From a bacterium (GTDB lineage: Bacteria > Bacteroidota > Bacteroidia > Cytophagales > Cyclobacteriaceae), in the NCBI GenBank assembly GCA_024743255.1, contig JANSWY010000022.1, positions 1 through 64,000 on the forward strand: 64,000 nt of DNA. Direction: 5' to 3'. Below are positions 54,585-63,092 of the stretch, in pieces. Position numbers and translations under genes: made by a program. The notes under the pieces are model-generated. The model searched no databases, had not been told where the DNA came from, and saw only the letters and a program-made list of their open reading frames with translations. Position 1 is the first letter of the stretch. Every line of letters starts with the position of its first letter.

Positions 54585-54666
54585 GACTCCTAGCCGATTG
54601 ACCTACTGATTACAATACTCACGTGCCAGTTATTGCTTCTATTACCTAAACTGAGAAAGCTAAGCC
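54585..54666 (-). pseudogene. Decayed tRNA-Thr copy
   Basis: The 17 bases TGACCTACTGATTACAA at 54599-54615 are identical to 54791-54807 inside the intact tRNA-Thr. Further blocks follow in the same order in both: CAGTT, GCT, CTA, CC, CTGAG, CTAAG, separated in this copy by small insertions, and GACTCCTA on the left resembles GCCTCCTA. Arms cannot fold normally, so it is a relic. Confidence 0.6.
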
Positions 54667-54737
54667 TAATATCTTTTAATATGATTTAGTCATTTGTAGA
54701 GCCGAACCCCTTTAAGCTCAACAGGATGGATAAACAA

Positions 54738-54765
54738 AAAAACCCGACATTTCTGTCGGGTTTTT
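54738..54765 (-). terminator. Terminator of tRNA-Thr
   Basis: A 12-bp stem (core ACCCGACA / TGTCGGGT extended by A/T pairs) with a four-base loop, two bases from the tRNA 3' end on the minus strand, followed by a T-run. Confidence 0.88.
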
Positions 54766-54766
54766 G

Positions 54767-54839
<73 letters not shown>

Positions 54840-54931
54840 CTTTTTTATGACCTGTTCGCTATGTTATTAGCGAATGGGATTGCAAAAGTAGAAGAGTTTT
54901 TTTTCTTTCCAAATATCCTGCAAGATTTTTT

Positions 54932-57025
54932 TTAAGCTTGATGTAAAACCTTCAATTCGCGCTTCAAATGTTCCAGTTCTTCACTGGCTTTTTCAACCTT
55001 TTCTTCAAAGTCTGCCTTCAACTTATCTGCATTTTTAGAGTTGGCAAAGAATTGCAGGTTGTTCCTCCAGGTGCTTATATCATTCTCAAGATTAGTAATC
55101 TTTCTTTTGATAGAATTTTCCTTTCTGTGAATCTTTCTGTTTGCATTAGGTCCAATCTTCAATTTGTTTACCTGTAGATTGATTCTTAAATCCTCCTTCT
55201 CCTCATCATCAAGATTATCAGCACTTGAAATTACACTTTTTACCGATTGGTCAAATCTGGATTTAATTTTCTTGATATCTCTTCTCGGGACAAATCCAAT
55301 TTCAACAAACTCGTCAATCAAGTCATAAACCGAATCAGGATCAACATTTTTGGATTGTGCGATCGCATCAAGCTTATCGCAGATTTCATTTTTCTTGTCA
55401 AGGTTATCGTAGTATTCTTTTTCAGCAACATGGTCATGACCTCTTTTCTTTTCGAAGAAATGATCACAAGCTTTTTTGAATTGCTCAAATACTTCGTTTC
55501 TGAACTTCTCAGGTACTGGTCCAATTTCTCTCCATTGCTGTTGAAGTTTCTTCAAGGCATCAGCAGTCTTATTCCAATCTTCACTATCCTTTAGGGCCTC
55601 TGCTTGCTCAACCAGCTGTTTCTTCAGCTCAAGGTTCTCAACGCGCTTTCCTTCAAGAGTTTTGAAGAATGCACCCTTGTTATGGAAGAAGTGCTTAAAA
55701 GGTCCCCAGAAGCTCTTATTTACAGCCTTAGCCTTATCTCTTGGAATACCTCCAATTGCCTCCCACCTCTTTTGAATTTCAAGAATCTCCTTGGTCTTTG
55801 CATTCCACTCATTGATTCTATCAGAATTAAAAGTATCAAAAGGTTTAACCTCTTCAACAAGTGCTTGCTTCTTGTCCAGGTTTTCTTTCAGTTGACCTTT
55901 GAGAGACTCAACAAACTCTCTTCTCTTCGCATATATACTATCTGAAGCAGCCTTGAATCTCTGCCACACAGCTTCCTGATCCTCCTTTGGAATTGGGCCT
56001 ATGTGTTTAAATTCTTCGTGCAGTTCATTTAGTTGCTTTGTAGCTTCACTGATGTCAGTTAATTTGGCAAGCTCTTCTGCTTTTTCGCATAGTGCCAGCT
56101 TGGAATCAAGGTTTTTCTTTCTGTCTAATTCCTTTAGCTCAAAGTAGATACTTCTTTGATCATAGAATCGATCAATAAGCGCATTGTAGTTTGCCCACAA
56201 TGTTCTGTTATGCTGTCCAGGAACAGGACCAATTGTTTTCCACTCAGTCTGTATTTCTTTTAAGGAATTGATACTTGCCGTGCTCTCTTCACCATCTACA
56301 AGCAATCTTAGCTTCTCCAACAAGTCATTTTTCCTGTGAAGGTTACTATCCTTTTGCTTTTCTAATTCACTATAGTATTTCGACTTTCTTTCACGAATGA
56401 TCTTTGCATACTCCTCAAATTTAGTACTAGCCTCATCCCTGAACTCAAAGTCCTCTTTGTCTCCCCCAGTTTCAATAAACTTCTTGAGCGCCTCTTCCTT
56501 TTCTTTGTTGGTAAACTCCTCAAAGAAGTGTGTTATTTCTTTTAATTCCCTGTCTGCCTTTCTTACATCGTCATGACGAGACAAGTTTGCTACATCTTCC
56601 AGCAGCTCTTCTTTTGAATGGTTAGAGTAATCAATGTGCTCTTCTTCATGTTCTTCCTCATGCTCTTCTTCATGAGATTCAGAGTCCGTAGTATTTGATT
56701 CAGCACTTGCTGGAGCCTCCTCCACATTAGCTTCTCCTGCCACTTCTTCTTTGGCTGTTTCCTCTGGAGTGTTCTCAGCCTGAACCTCATCAGGTTGAGC
56801 TTCCGTCTCTGTGGTCTCTACAACCTCCTCAGTTGCTGCAGTAGGTGTTTCAACTACTGTTTCCTCAGCAGGTTCTTCCGTTGTTTCGGTTTCTTCTACC
56901 GCTGGCTCAGATGTTGCCTCAATTGATTCCTCTTGATTTGTTTCATTCGTAACCTCCCCATCCTGAGGGGTCAAACCTTCAATATTTTCATTTGAAGTAC
57001 CGGTTTTCTCTGTGTTGTCTTCCAT
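54932..57025 (-). CDS. DUF349 coiled-coil protein with long acidic N-terminus
   Basis: A 697-residue cytoplasmic protein. Residues 1-135 are a low-complexity Glu/Thr/Ala-rich region with an EEHEEEHEEEH run. From about 150 onward there are five or six DUF349 units, recognisable by LQTEWKTIGPVP-type and WQRFKAASDSIY-type segments (WKTIGPVPGQHNRTLW, HIGPIPKEDQEAVW, RWEAIGGIPRDKAKAV, QWREIGPVPEKFRNEV, FVEIGFVPRRD), then a C-terminal coiled coil. DUF349 function is unknown. The gene lies 92 bases past the tRNA-Thr. Confidence 0.9.
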   Translation of the reverse strand: MEDNTEKTGTSNENIEGLTPQDGEVTNETNQEESIEATSEPAVEETETTEEPAEETVVETPTAATEEVVETTETEAQPDEVQAENTPEETAKEEVAGEANVEEAPASAESNTTDSESHEEEHEEEHEEEHIDYSNHSKEELLEDVANLSRHDDVRKADRELKEITHFFEEFTNKEKEEALKKFIETGGDKEDFEFRDEASTKFEEYAKIIRERKSKYYSELEKQKDSNLHRKNDLLEKLRLLVDGEESTASINSLKEIQTEWKTIGPVPGQHNRTLWANYNALIDRFYDQRSIYFELKELDRKKNLDSKLALCEKAEELAKLTDISEATKQLNELHEEFKHIGPIPKEDQEAVWQRFKAASDSIYAKRREFVESLKGQLKENLDKKQALVEEVKPFDTFNSDRINEWNAKTKEILEIQKRWEAIGGIPRDKAKAVNKSFWGPFKHFFHNKGAFFKTLEGKRVENLELKKQLVEQAEALKDSEDWNKTADALKKLQQQWREIGPVPEKFRNEVFEQFKKACDHFFEKKRGHDHVAEKEYYDNLDKKNEICDKLDAIAQSKNVDPDSVYDLIDEFVEIGFVPRRDIKKIKSRFDQSVKSVISSADNLDDEEKEDLRINLQVNKLKIGPNANRKIHRKENSIKRKITNLENDISTWRNNLQFFANSKNADKLKADFEEKVEKASEELEHLKRELKVLHQA

Positions 57026-57086
57026 AATGATAATGGCTCCTGTAGCGCTCTATTTTTACTTAGTGAATTACAAATTTAATAAATAG

Positions 57087-57665
57087 TTAGTTTAGCCTTG
57101 GATCGGAAGGATAGTTAGACATCATTTTATACTTTCCTCCTAAATCATTCATGGCAATTTTCCACAATTCCTTGCTATCCGTATCAAATACAAGTTCTTT
57201 TCCTGCAGATTTATAAACAATCCATGAATTGGCTTTTAGCTCTTCTTCCAATTGACCTGGCGACCAGCCACTGTATCCAACAAAAAACTTAATGTCGCTT
57301 AGATCAATAATTTTGGTATTGACTGAGTAAAGTAAATTCTCAAAATTCACTCCCCACATAATACCATTCATAATTTCTTTAGAGTCATCTCCTAACTGTT
57401 CTGACCTGTGCAAGTAGTGCAATGTGTTTCTTTCCACCGGACCACCAACAAACACTGGAGCTTTTGCATCATTCACTTCTTCAATTACCTCATCCAGGTT
57501 TACTTGTGATTTTTGATTCAAAACAAATCCAAATGATCCATTATCATCATGTTCACAGAGGTAAACAACAGACCGCTCAAAGTTAGGGTCCGGCAAGAAT
57601 GGTTCTGAAATTAACAGATCCCCTCTTTCTGGTGGTACTTGTGTATGTTTATGAAAAAACTCCAT
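57087..57665 (-). CDS. YqgE/AlgH family protein
   Basis: A 192-residue cytoplasmic protein of the UPF0301 family. Conserved motifs are RGDLLISEPFLPDPNFERSV, VYLCEHDDNGSFGFVLN, FVGGPVERNTLHYLH, and FVGYSGWSPGQLEEEL. Family members are broadly conserved, and some are linked to transcriptional regulation, but molecular activity is unproven. It follows the MiaE gene by eight bases on the same strand, so the two form an operon. Confidence 0.92.
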   Translation of the reverse strand: MEFFHKHTQVPPERGDLLISEPFLPDPNFERSVVYLCEHDDNGSFGFVLNQKSQVNLDEVIEEVNDAKAPVFVGGPVERNTLHYLHRSEQLGDDSKEIMNGIMWGVNFENLLYSVNTKIIDLSDIKFFVGYSGWSPGQLEEELKANSWIVYKSAGKELVFDTDSKELWKIAMNDLGGKYKMMSNYPSDPRLN

Positions 57666-57673
57666 TCAATATT

Positions 57674-58258
57674 TTAATGTAACGCTGCTTGTATCGGTAA
57701 AGCATTCAATACTTCAGCTTCTTTTATTTTCATTTCCTCAAGCCTTTTATAGACATCCTGTTCATCAAAATAGTTTAAGGCCATCTTGACAAATACTTCT
57801 CCATGTTTAGCTTCGGAAGCCCATAGTTGTCGGTAGAACTCTTTTAACTCACCTTCTGGCAGAGCTTCATAGACTAAACGAAATCTTTCGGCTCCTCGTG
57901 TCTCAACTACAGAAGCAACTAACAAACGGTCCATGAATCTATCTTCTTTCCCAGATCTACAGGCATCAATTAACTGTTTAACGTAAAAATCCTGCCTTAA
58001 TTCATGAGTCAAAGTAATGTCCCTTTCCTCTAAAAGTTTGTATACGGATTTAAAGTGGTCCAGTTCTTCTATTGCGGTATCAATTAATTCTGGGATAATT
58101 TCTACTCTGTCCGGATACTTAGCTACAAAACTCATTGCCATTGCAGATGCTTTTCTTTCGCAATCTGCGTGATCTTTGAGAAATGAATCAAAATCATTCA
58201 TTACGGCATCAATCCACTCTTTTTTGCTATCACACGCTAAATCTATCCTTAACTTCAT
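57674..58258 (-). CDS. miaE: tRNA-(ms2io6A)-hydroxylase MiaE-like
   Basis: A ferritin-fold di-iron monooxygenase of 194 residues that hydroxylates the isopentenyl side chain at A37 of tRNAs reading U-starting codons. Probable iron ligands lie in AIEELDHFKSV (Glu and His), VETRGAERF and ASEAKHGEVF (Glu and His). The length and pattern match MiaE rather than ferritin. It is first in an operon with yqgE. Confidence 0.88.
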   Translation of the reverse strand: MKLRIDLACDSKKEWIDAVMNDFDSFLKDHADCERKASAMAMSFVAKYPDRVEIIPELIDTAIEELDHFKSVYKLLEERDITLTHELRQDFYVKQLIDACRSGKEDRFMDRLLVASVVETRGAERFRLVYEALPEGELKEFYRQLWASEAKHGEVFVKMALNYFDEQDVYKRLEEMKIKEAEVLNALPIQAALH

Positions 58259-58433
58259 TACTCCTGAATTAACCCATTCCGTTTGTTATATCAACAATTA
58301 TCAAAATCAACACCATTAACGTTTTGGTACCGATGATTTATCAAATAATTTTGACTCATATTCAAACACTAAACTGCACATTAAGTATATAATTAAAAAG
58401 GGTATCCAATATTAATTTAGACTTCTGTTAAAA

Positions 58434-59081
58434 ATGAGCTTTATAGATATTTCAACAATCCGAGAAGAGTACACCCGTCAAGCACTTTCTGAGAAGGATG
58501 TGGCTTCAAATCCAATAGACCAATTTAAAAAGTGGTTTGAGGAAGCGATGAACTCTGAAGTATATGTTTCCAACGCAATGTCGCTTGGTACAGCAGACAA
58601 ATCTGGTCAACCGTCTGTAAGAATTGTACTTCTCAAAGGAATTGATGAGAAGGGCTTTAAGTTTTTTACAAACTATGAAAGTTCAAAGGGACAACAATTA
58701 ATGGACAACCCAAAAGCTGCAGCTACTTTGTTCTGGCCGGAGTTGGAAAGACAGATTAGAATTGAAGGGGCAATCGAAAAATTAACTCACCAAGAATCGG
58801 AAAAGTATTTTCATAGTAGACCTATTGGAAGTCAAATTGGTGCCTGGTCTTCACCTCAAAGCAAGAAGATAGAAAGCAGGGGTGAATTAGAAGATAAAGA
58901 GGCGCTTTTTAAAGAAAAATTTGATGGTCTGGAAAAAATCCCAAAACCTGATCATTGGGGTGGTTATTCAATTGTTCCGAATAGTATTGAATTTTGGCAA
59001 GGACGAGAAAACAGACTTCATGACCGTATTTTGTACGAATTAAAAGATGGAAATTGGGTCACTAGTAGACTTGCACCTTGA
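58434..59081 (+). CDS. pdxH: Pyridoxamine 5'-phosphate oxidase
   Basis: An FMN enzyme of 215 residues that makes pyridoxal 5'-phosphate from pyridoxine or pyridoxamine phosphate. Motifs include SVRIVLLKGIDEKGFKFFTN, SSKGQQLMDNPKAA, the SRPIGSQIGAWSSPQS block and the C-terminal FWQGRENRLHDRILYE, which contacts FMN and substrate. Length is standard. The stop overlaps the TTG start of a glycosyltransferase gene (TTGA). Confidence 0.95.
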   Translation: MSFIDISTIREEYTRQALSEKDVASNPIDQFKKWFEEAMNSEVYVSNAMSLGTADKSGQPSVRIVLLKGIDEKGFKFFTNYESSKGQQLMDNPKAAATLFWPELERQIRIEGAIEKLTHQESEKYFHSRPIGSQIGAWSSPQSKKIESRGELEDKEALFKEKFDGLEKIPKPDHWGGYSIVPNSIEFWQGRENRLHDRILYELKDGNWVTSRLAP

Positions 59082-60337
59082 GCCAGGTAAATACATATTT
59101 GACTAGATATGCTACAGCTGACAGAAAGCTGTCCCAGCTGATAGATCATTCTCCTGAATTAATCATCGTTATTCCGAGTTTCAAAGAACCTAATATCAAG
59201 GACACTTTGGATTCTCTTTTAGAAAGTTATCATCAATCCTCAGAATTGATGGGCAAGGTTTTGGTGATTATTGTGGTGAATCATTCTGAAACGTATCATC
59301 CTGATGAACTCAAGCTGAATCTGGAAACAATTGAGACTATCAAGGATTGGAAAGAAAAGAACTCTGATAGGTTTTTGCTCTATGAATTGCTTGTTGAACT
59401 ACCAAGAAAGAAAGCAGGTGTAGGACTAGCCAGAAAAATCGGGATGGACGAAGCTGTGAGGGTTTATGAAAAGTTTGAACGAGATGGGATTATTGTGAAT
59501 TTGGATGCTGACTGTACTGTCTCAGAAAACTATTTAATATCGATTTATCAACATTTTGAGGATCATCAAAAATCTCCAGCGGCATCTATTCACTATGAAC
59601 ATCGGGTTAGCGAACAAGATGTTGCTATATTGAATTACGAATTGCATCTACGATATTTCATTAATGCTCAAAGGTTTTGTCACCTCCCCTATTCATATCA
59701 AACAATTGGATCATCAATGGCTGTCCGAAGCAAAGACTATCAACGCCAAGGTGGAATGAATAGCAAGAAAGCCGGAGAGGATTTCTATTTCATTCAAAAA
59801 ATGCTGCTTTTAGGGAATTATTCGGAGATCAATGAATGCACGGTTTTCCCATCTTCCAGACAATCAGACAGGGTACCATTTGGTACGGGTAGAGCGATGA
59901 TGGAATTTGAACAAAAGAACGATGAAACGTACTCAAGCTATCATCCGGAATCATTTATTCTTTTGCAGCAATTCATAGAAGTACTACCAGAACTTTATAC
60001 AAGTAGTTTAGAAGAAGTCAGGAAAGAAATTGCTTTACCTGTTTGGGAGTTTTTGACTCAAAAGGAATTTGAAAAAGCATTAGTTGAAATCAAAAAGAAA
60101 TCTACTAATCTACATGTATTTCAAAAGCACTTTTTTAGCTGGTTTGATGGGTTTCAATTGATGAAATACCTGCATTTTTCAAGAGATACTTTTTATCCAA
60201 ATCAACCAGTTGAGTATTGTTTAAAGTGGCTTTTCACCGACTTTCTACATCGAGATCTTCCTACCAATAATTTGGAGGCATTGAAGCTTCTTAGAGAGTT
60301 TGATAAAAAAGGTGAAGCTGTTGTTCCCTGGTATTAG
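59078..60337 (+). CDS. Family 2-like glycosyltransferase, TTG start
   Basis: A 419-residue cytoplasmic protein with a GT-A fold. LIIVIPSFKEPNIKDTLDSL opens the Rossmann-like part, VNLDADCTV (about 155) is the metal-binding DxD, and KAGEDFYFI matches the EDxxF acceptor motif. There are no membrane segments. The TTG at 59078 overlaps the pdxH stop by three bases, so translation is coupled; a downstream ATG would cut into the catalytic domain. The product (possibly a cell-wall or extracellular glycan) is unknown. The end overlaps the convergent bshB1 gene by four bases. Confidence 0.8.
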   Translation: MSQVNTYLTRYATADRKLSQLIDHSPELIIVIPSFKEPNIKDTLDSLLESYHQSSELMGKVLVIIVVNHSETYHPDELKLNLETIETIKDWKEKNSDRFLLYELLVELPRKKAGVGLARKIGMDEAVRVYEKFERDGIIVNLDADCTVSENYLISIYQHFEDHQKSPAASIHYEHRVSEQDVAILNYELHLRYFINAQRFCHLPYSYQTIGSSMAVRSKDYQRQGGMNSKKAGEDFYFIQKMLLLGNYSEINECTVFPSSRQSDRVPFGTGRAMMEFEQKNDETYSSYHPESFILLQQFIEVLPELYTSSLEEVRKEIALPVWEFLTQKEFEKALVEIKKKSTNLHVFQKHFFSWFDGFQLMKYLHFSRDTFYPNQPVEYCLKWLFTDFLHRDLPTNNLEALKLLREFDKKGEAVVPWY

Positions 60338-61050
60338 AGTAGATCAAAAAGATCCTTTACTCCCATTTGCTGAGTAACGTTGAACCCTTCTCCATATGGC
60401 ACCTTAATTGAGTGACCATACTCCTTGCCTCTTGCTTCAATCATTTTAAGGAATTCTGGGCTTGAAATGTAAGTTTCTGGTTCTTTGCTATTAGGATCGA
60501 AGAACTGGCTCTTAAAAGCTCTTATAGCCTCTAATTTCAGCTCCCATGCATCTGACACATCTACAACTACATCTGGAACGAGATAGTTACTTTGGATAGC
60601 ATGATAAACTGCCTTTGGCCTCCAGGCTTTTTGCCATTCTCCTTCGTGAGCAGTTTCAATCATTCTTAGTCCTGACATGAAGGCAGCAGTCTTCACAAGT
60701 TCAGCCCCCTTTCCATGATCTGGATGTCTGTCTTTTATCGCATTAGCAATGACTAAATCAGGTTGATATTTTCGGATAATCTGAATTACCTTTCTCTGGC
60801 ATTCTTCATTGTTTTGAAAATAGACATCCGGCAACTCAAGGTTTTCTCTCACTGAGACTCCCATGATCTTTGCTGAATCACTTGCTTCTTGTAGACGGAT
60901 TTCTGGTGTTCCTCTCGTTCCCATTTCGCCCTGGGTAAGATCCGCAATACCTACTTTTTTCCCGTTTCTGATTTGATTGATAATTGTTCCGGCACATGAC
61001 AATTCAGCGTCATCCGGATGTGCCATAATTACAAGTGTGTCTAACTTCAT
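60334..61050 (-). CDS. bshB1: Bacillithiol biosynthesis deacetylase BshB1
   Basis: A PIG-L type zinc deacetylase of 238 residues that converts GlcNAc-malate to GlcN-malate in bacillithiol synthesis. The zinc motif AHPDDAELSCAGTI (10-23) and the DRHPDHGKGAEL motif (about 113-124) are present, as is YVAIQSNYL-type AIQSNYLVPDVVVDVSD. The length is the BshB1 norm. It is preceded on the same strand by trxB and a terminator, which fits shared low-molecular-weight thiol metabolism, though cotranscription is doubtful. Confidence 0.92.
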   Translation of the reverse strand: MKLDTLVIMAHPDDAELSCAGTIINQIRNGKKVGIADLTQGEMGTRGTPEIRLQEASDSAKIMGVSVRENLELPDVYFQNNEECQRKVIQIIRKYQPDLVIANAIKDRHPDHGKGAELVKTAAFMSGLRMIETAHEGEWQKAWRPKAVYHAIQSNYLVPDVVVDVSDAWELKLEAIRAFKSQFFDPNSKEPETYISSPEFLKMIEARGKEYGHSIKVPYGEGFNVTQQMGVKDLFDLL

Positions 61051-61059
61051 TTCTTAACA

Positions 61060-61089
61060 AAAAAGAAGCCGGCTGTGGGGCCGGCTTTT
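61060..61089 (-). terminator. Intrinsic terminator of trxB
   Basis: AAGCCGGC pairs with GCCGGCTT around a six-base loop; on the minus strand it is followed by CTTTTTTG. It separates trxB from bshB1. Confidence 0.85.
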
Positions 61090-61110
61090 ATCATTATATT
61101 AAACTAATTC

Positions 61111-62055
61111 TTAAGCTAATTCCATTTCCTTAGCTGCAAGGAATCTTTCAGCATCCAAAGCACCCATACATCCAGATCCCGCTGCTGTGACAGCTTGTCT
61201 GTATACGTGATCTTGTGCATCTCCGGTTGCAAAAACACCTTCAATATTTGTCTTAGATGTTCCTGGAATCGTTTTGATGTATCCATTCTCATCCATATCT
61301 AATTGACCTTTGAAGATATCAGTGTTAGGCTTATGGCCAATTGCTACAAAGAATCCCTGAACCGGAACTTCTTTAGTTTCTCCGGTTACATTATTCTTAA
61401 CTCTTACTGCCTCCACTTCTTCGTTTCCTAAAACTTCTTCAGTTTCAGTATTCCAAAGAATTTCAATATTCGGAGCGTTTTTCACTCTTTGTTGCATGAT
61501 CTTAGAAGCTCTCATCTCGTCTCTTCTAACCAACATGTAAACCTTATTAGCCAACTTAGAAAGGTAACTTGCTTCTTCAGCAGCTGTATCTCCAGCACCT
61601 ACAATCGCAACATCCTGACCTTTGAAGAAGAAACCATCACATACTGCACATGCAGAAACACCTTTACCGTTGAACTTCTCTTCAGAAGGAATACCTAACC
61701 ACTTTGCACTAGCTCCTGTTGAGATAATTACTGATTCAGCTTCAATTTCAGTTGAATCATCGATTGTAGCTTTTAATGGGTAGCTTGAGAAGTCTACAGC
61801 AGTGACCATACCGAATCTGATTTCAGTACCAAATCTTTCTGCTTGCTTCTGGAAATCTACCATCATTTGAGGTCCCATAACTCCGTCTGGGTAACCTGGA
61901 TAGTTTTCTACGTCGTTTGTGATCGTAAGCTGACCACCCGGCTGGCCTCCTGTATAAAGTACTGGTTTCAATCCTGCTCTTGATGCATAAATACCTGCTG
62001 TATATCCCGCAGGACCTGAACCTATAATTAACACTTGAACTTTCTCGTTGCTCAT
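61111..62055 (-). CDS. trxB: Thioredoxin-disulfide reductase
   Basis: An NADPH-dependent flavoenzyme of 314 residues that reduces thioredoxin. The FAD motif is IIGSGPAGYTAGIYA (10-24), the active-site disulfide is C136-C139 in CAVCDG, and the NADPH fold is VGAGDTAAEEASYL. The C-terminal FATGDAQD is the second FAD motif. All catalytic features and the standard length are present. It lies 98 bases downstream of rpoD. Confidence 0.96.
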   Translation of the reverse strand: MSNEKVQVLIIGSGPAGYTAGIYASRAGLKPVLYTGGQPGGQLTITNDVENYPGYPDGVMGPQMMVDFQKQAERFGTEIRFGMVTAVDFSSYPLKATIDDSTEIEAESVIISTGASAKWLGIPSEEKFNGKGVSACAVCDGFFFKGQDVAIVGAGDTAAEEASYLSKLANKVYMLVRRDEMRASKIMQQRVKNAPNIEILWNTETEEVLGNEEVEAVRVKNNVTGETKEVPVQGFFVAIGHKPNTDIFKGQLDMDENGYIKTIPGTSKTNIEGVFATGDAQDHVYRQAVTAAGSGCMGALDAERFLAAKEMELA

Positions 62056-62153
62056 AGTCTATCTTTCTTAATTAAATTCCTATTGTCTAACGCTGTTGAT
62101 TTGAAATGGATTGGCAAATTTAGGTCAAAATTGCCAAATGTCTGCTAGCTGCC

Positions 62154-63020
62154 TTATCCTAAATATGGCTTCAGTGCTTTACTTCTGGAAGTATGCCTCA
62201 ATCTTCTAATTGCTTTCTCCTTGATCTGCCTTACTCTTTCCCTTGTCAGACTGAATTTATCGCCTATTTCTTCAAGAGTGAGAGTACTTTCTCCATTCAA
62301 TCCAAAGTACAAAGAAATCACATCAGACTCCCTTTGAGTAAGCGTACTTAGCGCTCTTTGAACTTCTCTTCTCAGCGAATCACTGAGTAAACTATCATCT
62401 GGAGTTTTTGTTCCATCATTTTCCAATACATCCAAAAGGCTTCCTCCTTCTTCTCCCTGGGCAAATGGAGCATCCATGGAGATGTGTCTTCCAGAAATTT
62501 TAATGGTATCAAGTACTTCATCAATTGAGATATCAAGAAATTCTGCCATCTCTTCTGGCGATGGTTCCCTTTCAAACTTTTGTTCTAGCTCAGAAAATGT
62601 TTTGGTTACCTTGTTGAGAGATCCGACTCTGTTAAGTGGCAATCTTACAATTCTTGATTGTTCAGCCAAAGCCTGAAGAATTGATTGCCTTATCCACCAA
62701 ACGGCATATGAGATAAATTTAAAACCTCTGGTTTCATCAAATCTTTGAGCTGCTTTAATAAGCCCAAGATTCCCCTCATTGATGAGGTCTCCTAAAGTAA
62801 GTCCTTGATTTTGGTATTGTTTAGCTACGGAAACTACAAACCTTAGATTGGCTTTGGTGAGTCTTTCGAGTGCAACTTTGTCTCCTTCGCGGATCTTAAT
62901 TGCTAACTCAACCTCTTCTTCTGCAGTGATTAAATCAAATCTACCAATTTCTTGCAGGTACTTGTCAAGGGATTGACTTTCCCGGTTGGTGATTTGTTTT
63001 GTGATTTTGAGTTGTCTCAT
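62154..63020 (-). CDS. rpoD: Primary RNA polymerase sigma factor (RpoD/SigA)
   Basis: A 288-residue group 1 sigma factor of the Bacteroidota type, which lacks region 1.1. Region 1.2 is [15 protein letters not shown], region 2 carries [35 protein letters not shown] and [14 protein letters not shown], region 3 follows, and region 4 holds [18 protein letters not shown]. It should direct the housekeeping TAnnTTTG promoters such as those seen in this window. It lies 72 bases after pnp, with a hairpin between. Confidence 0.95.
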   Translation of the reverse strand: MRQLKITKQITNRESQSLDKYLQEIGRFDLITAEEEVELAIKIREGDKVALERLTKANLRFVVSVAKQYQNQGLTLGDLINEGNLGLIKAAQRFDETRGFKFISYAVWWIRQSILQALAEQSRIVRLPLNRVGSLNKVTKTFSELEQKFEREPSPEEMAEFLDISIDEVLDTIKISGRHISMDAPFAQGEEGGSLLDVLENDGTKTPDDSLLSDSLRREVQRALSTLTQRESDVISLYFGLNGESTLTLEEIGDKFSLTRERVRQIKEKAIRRLRHTSRSKALKPYLG

Positions 63021-63048
63021 TAAGCGTAGCTAAAAAATTAAATGGAAA

Positions 63049-63082
63049 GAGGAGTTGCAATACCAACTTTTTACAACTCCTC
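63049..63082 (-). terminator. Terminator-like hairpin between pnp and rpoD
   Basis: GAGGAGTTG pairs with CAACTCCTC (9 bp) around a 16-base loop, followed on the minus strand by TTTCCATTTAATTTTTT. It may end the pnp transcript or act as an attenuator. Confidence 0.65.
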
Positions 63083-63092
63083 CCCAATAAAA

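Noticed and set aside
54415..54609. Rightward ORF beginning inside the 7-bp repeat array
   Set aside because: Its Cys/Val-rich start comes only from translating CTGTTGT repeats; no protein-like features follow.
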